From: Ectopseudomonas oleovorans | GTDB lineage: Bacteria > Pseudomonadota > Gammaproteobacteria > Pseudomonadales > Pseudomonadaceae | Length of the DNA stretch: 53,554 bases | Assembly: GCF_003052605.1 (NCBI RefSeq) | Contig: NZ_QASO01000118.1 | Location: 1-53,554 of the forward strand | Reading direction: 5' to 3' | Shown here: in pieces, positions 53,492 to 53,554 of the stretch | Layout of the letters: every line of letters starts with the position of its first letter | Position numbering within the stretch: the first letter of the stretch is position 1 | Program-made: the position numbers and the translations under genes | Notes under the pieces: generated by a model | The model's input: the letters and a program-made list of their open reading frames with translations, nothing else | Told to the model about the DNA's origin: nothing | Database searches by the model: none

Positions 53492-53554
53492 GTCCCCTTC
53501 GTCTAGTGGCCTAGGACACCGCCCTTTCACGGCGGTAACAGGGGTTCGAGTCCC
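53492..53554 (+). tRNA. tRNA-Glu (anticodon TTC), cut by window end
   Basis: The 63 visible bases are identical to the first tRNA-Glu. The 3' part lies beyond the window. Confidence 0.93.

Overview
The window is a Pseudomonas chromosome segment, most likely from the P. mendocina/oleovorans/alcaliphila side of the genus. I infer this from high-GC codon use, the gene content (urate-to-glyoxylate purine catabolism, smc-zipA-ligA, aer-acnA, RlmM, TusA, gpx-ohrR), and dense intergenic REP palindromes of the TAGGAGCCGGCTTGCCGGCGAT type. Nothing indicates a phage, plasmid or genomic island. Mobile DNA is limited to the end of an IS5-like element at the left edge, one MITE-like hairpin, and several families of short palindromic repeats.

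Region 1 (1-15207) is a purine-catabolism block. A leftward unit puuE-uraD-allA-puuD turns urate into 5-hydroxyisourate, decarboxylates OHCU, opens allantoin and cleaves ureidoglycolate. uraH is divergent from it. A purine permease, guanine deaminase (guaD) and xanthine dehydrogenase (xdhA, xdhB, xdhC) follow. Two FCD-type GntR regulators are encoded. Four copies of the palindrome TTGTRTACAA lie in front of puuE, uraH, the permease and the first GntR gene; a different inverted repeat lies between xdhA and the second GntR gene. No allantoicase gene is present in the cluster. A 43-codon ORF overlaps the start of xdhC.

Region 2 (15214-26577) carries chromosome maintenance and housekeeping genes: smc, zipA, ligA, a small thioredoxin-fold protein, folE, a frameshifted Smr-domain gene, a small membrane protein, an isochorismatase-like hydrolase, a 38-codon ORF with a strong ribosome site, and prmB.

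Region 3 (26781-36038) has a membrane-anchored hypothetical, a secreted alpha/beta hydrolase, aroC preceded by a structured repeat, and an MFS transporter. It then becomes a patch of decay and remodelling: an acireductone-dioxygenase homologue missing three of four metal ligands, a PLDc_N peptide, a histidine phosphatase whose stop codon is in frame with an N-terminally truncated esterase, an SDR, rraB, a class I amidotransferase, and a frameshifted gene remnant ending in YWGP.

Region 4 (36246-53056) holds aer, acnA, rlmM, tusA, a DUF3080 lipoprotein, a MATE exporter, pdxB, a peroxide-response pair (gpx-ohrR) behind a 24-bp palindrome, a hybrid sensor kinase, an AAA-type ATPase (DUF815), a free methionine-R-sulfoxide reductase, a glutathione S-transferase and a membrane-anchored hypothetical. 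The window ends in a tRNA-Glu/tRNA-Gly/tRNA-Glu cluster behind a good sigma-70 promoter.

I did not find a clearly new multi-gene system. The strongest leads are the four-site GntR regulon, the overlapping small ORF at xdhC, the metal-ligand-less MtnD homologue, the phosphatase/esterase junction, and several palindromic elements that may be mobile or structured RNAs. All calls come from reading the sequence; no database search was run.
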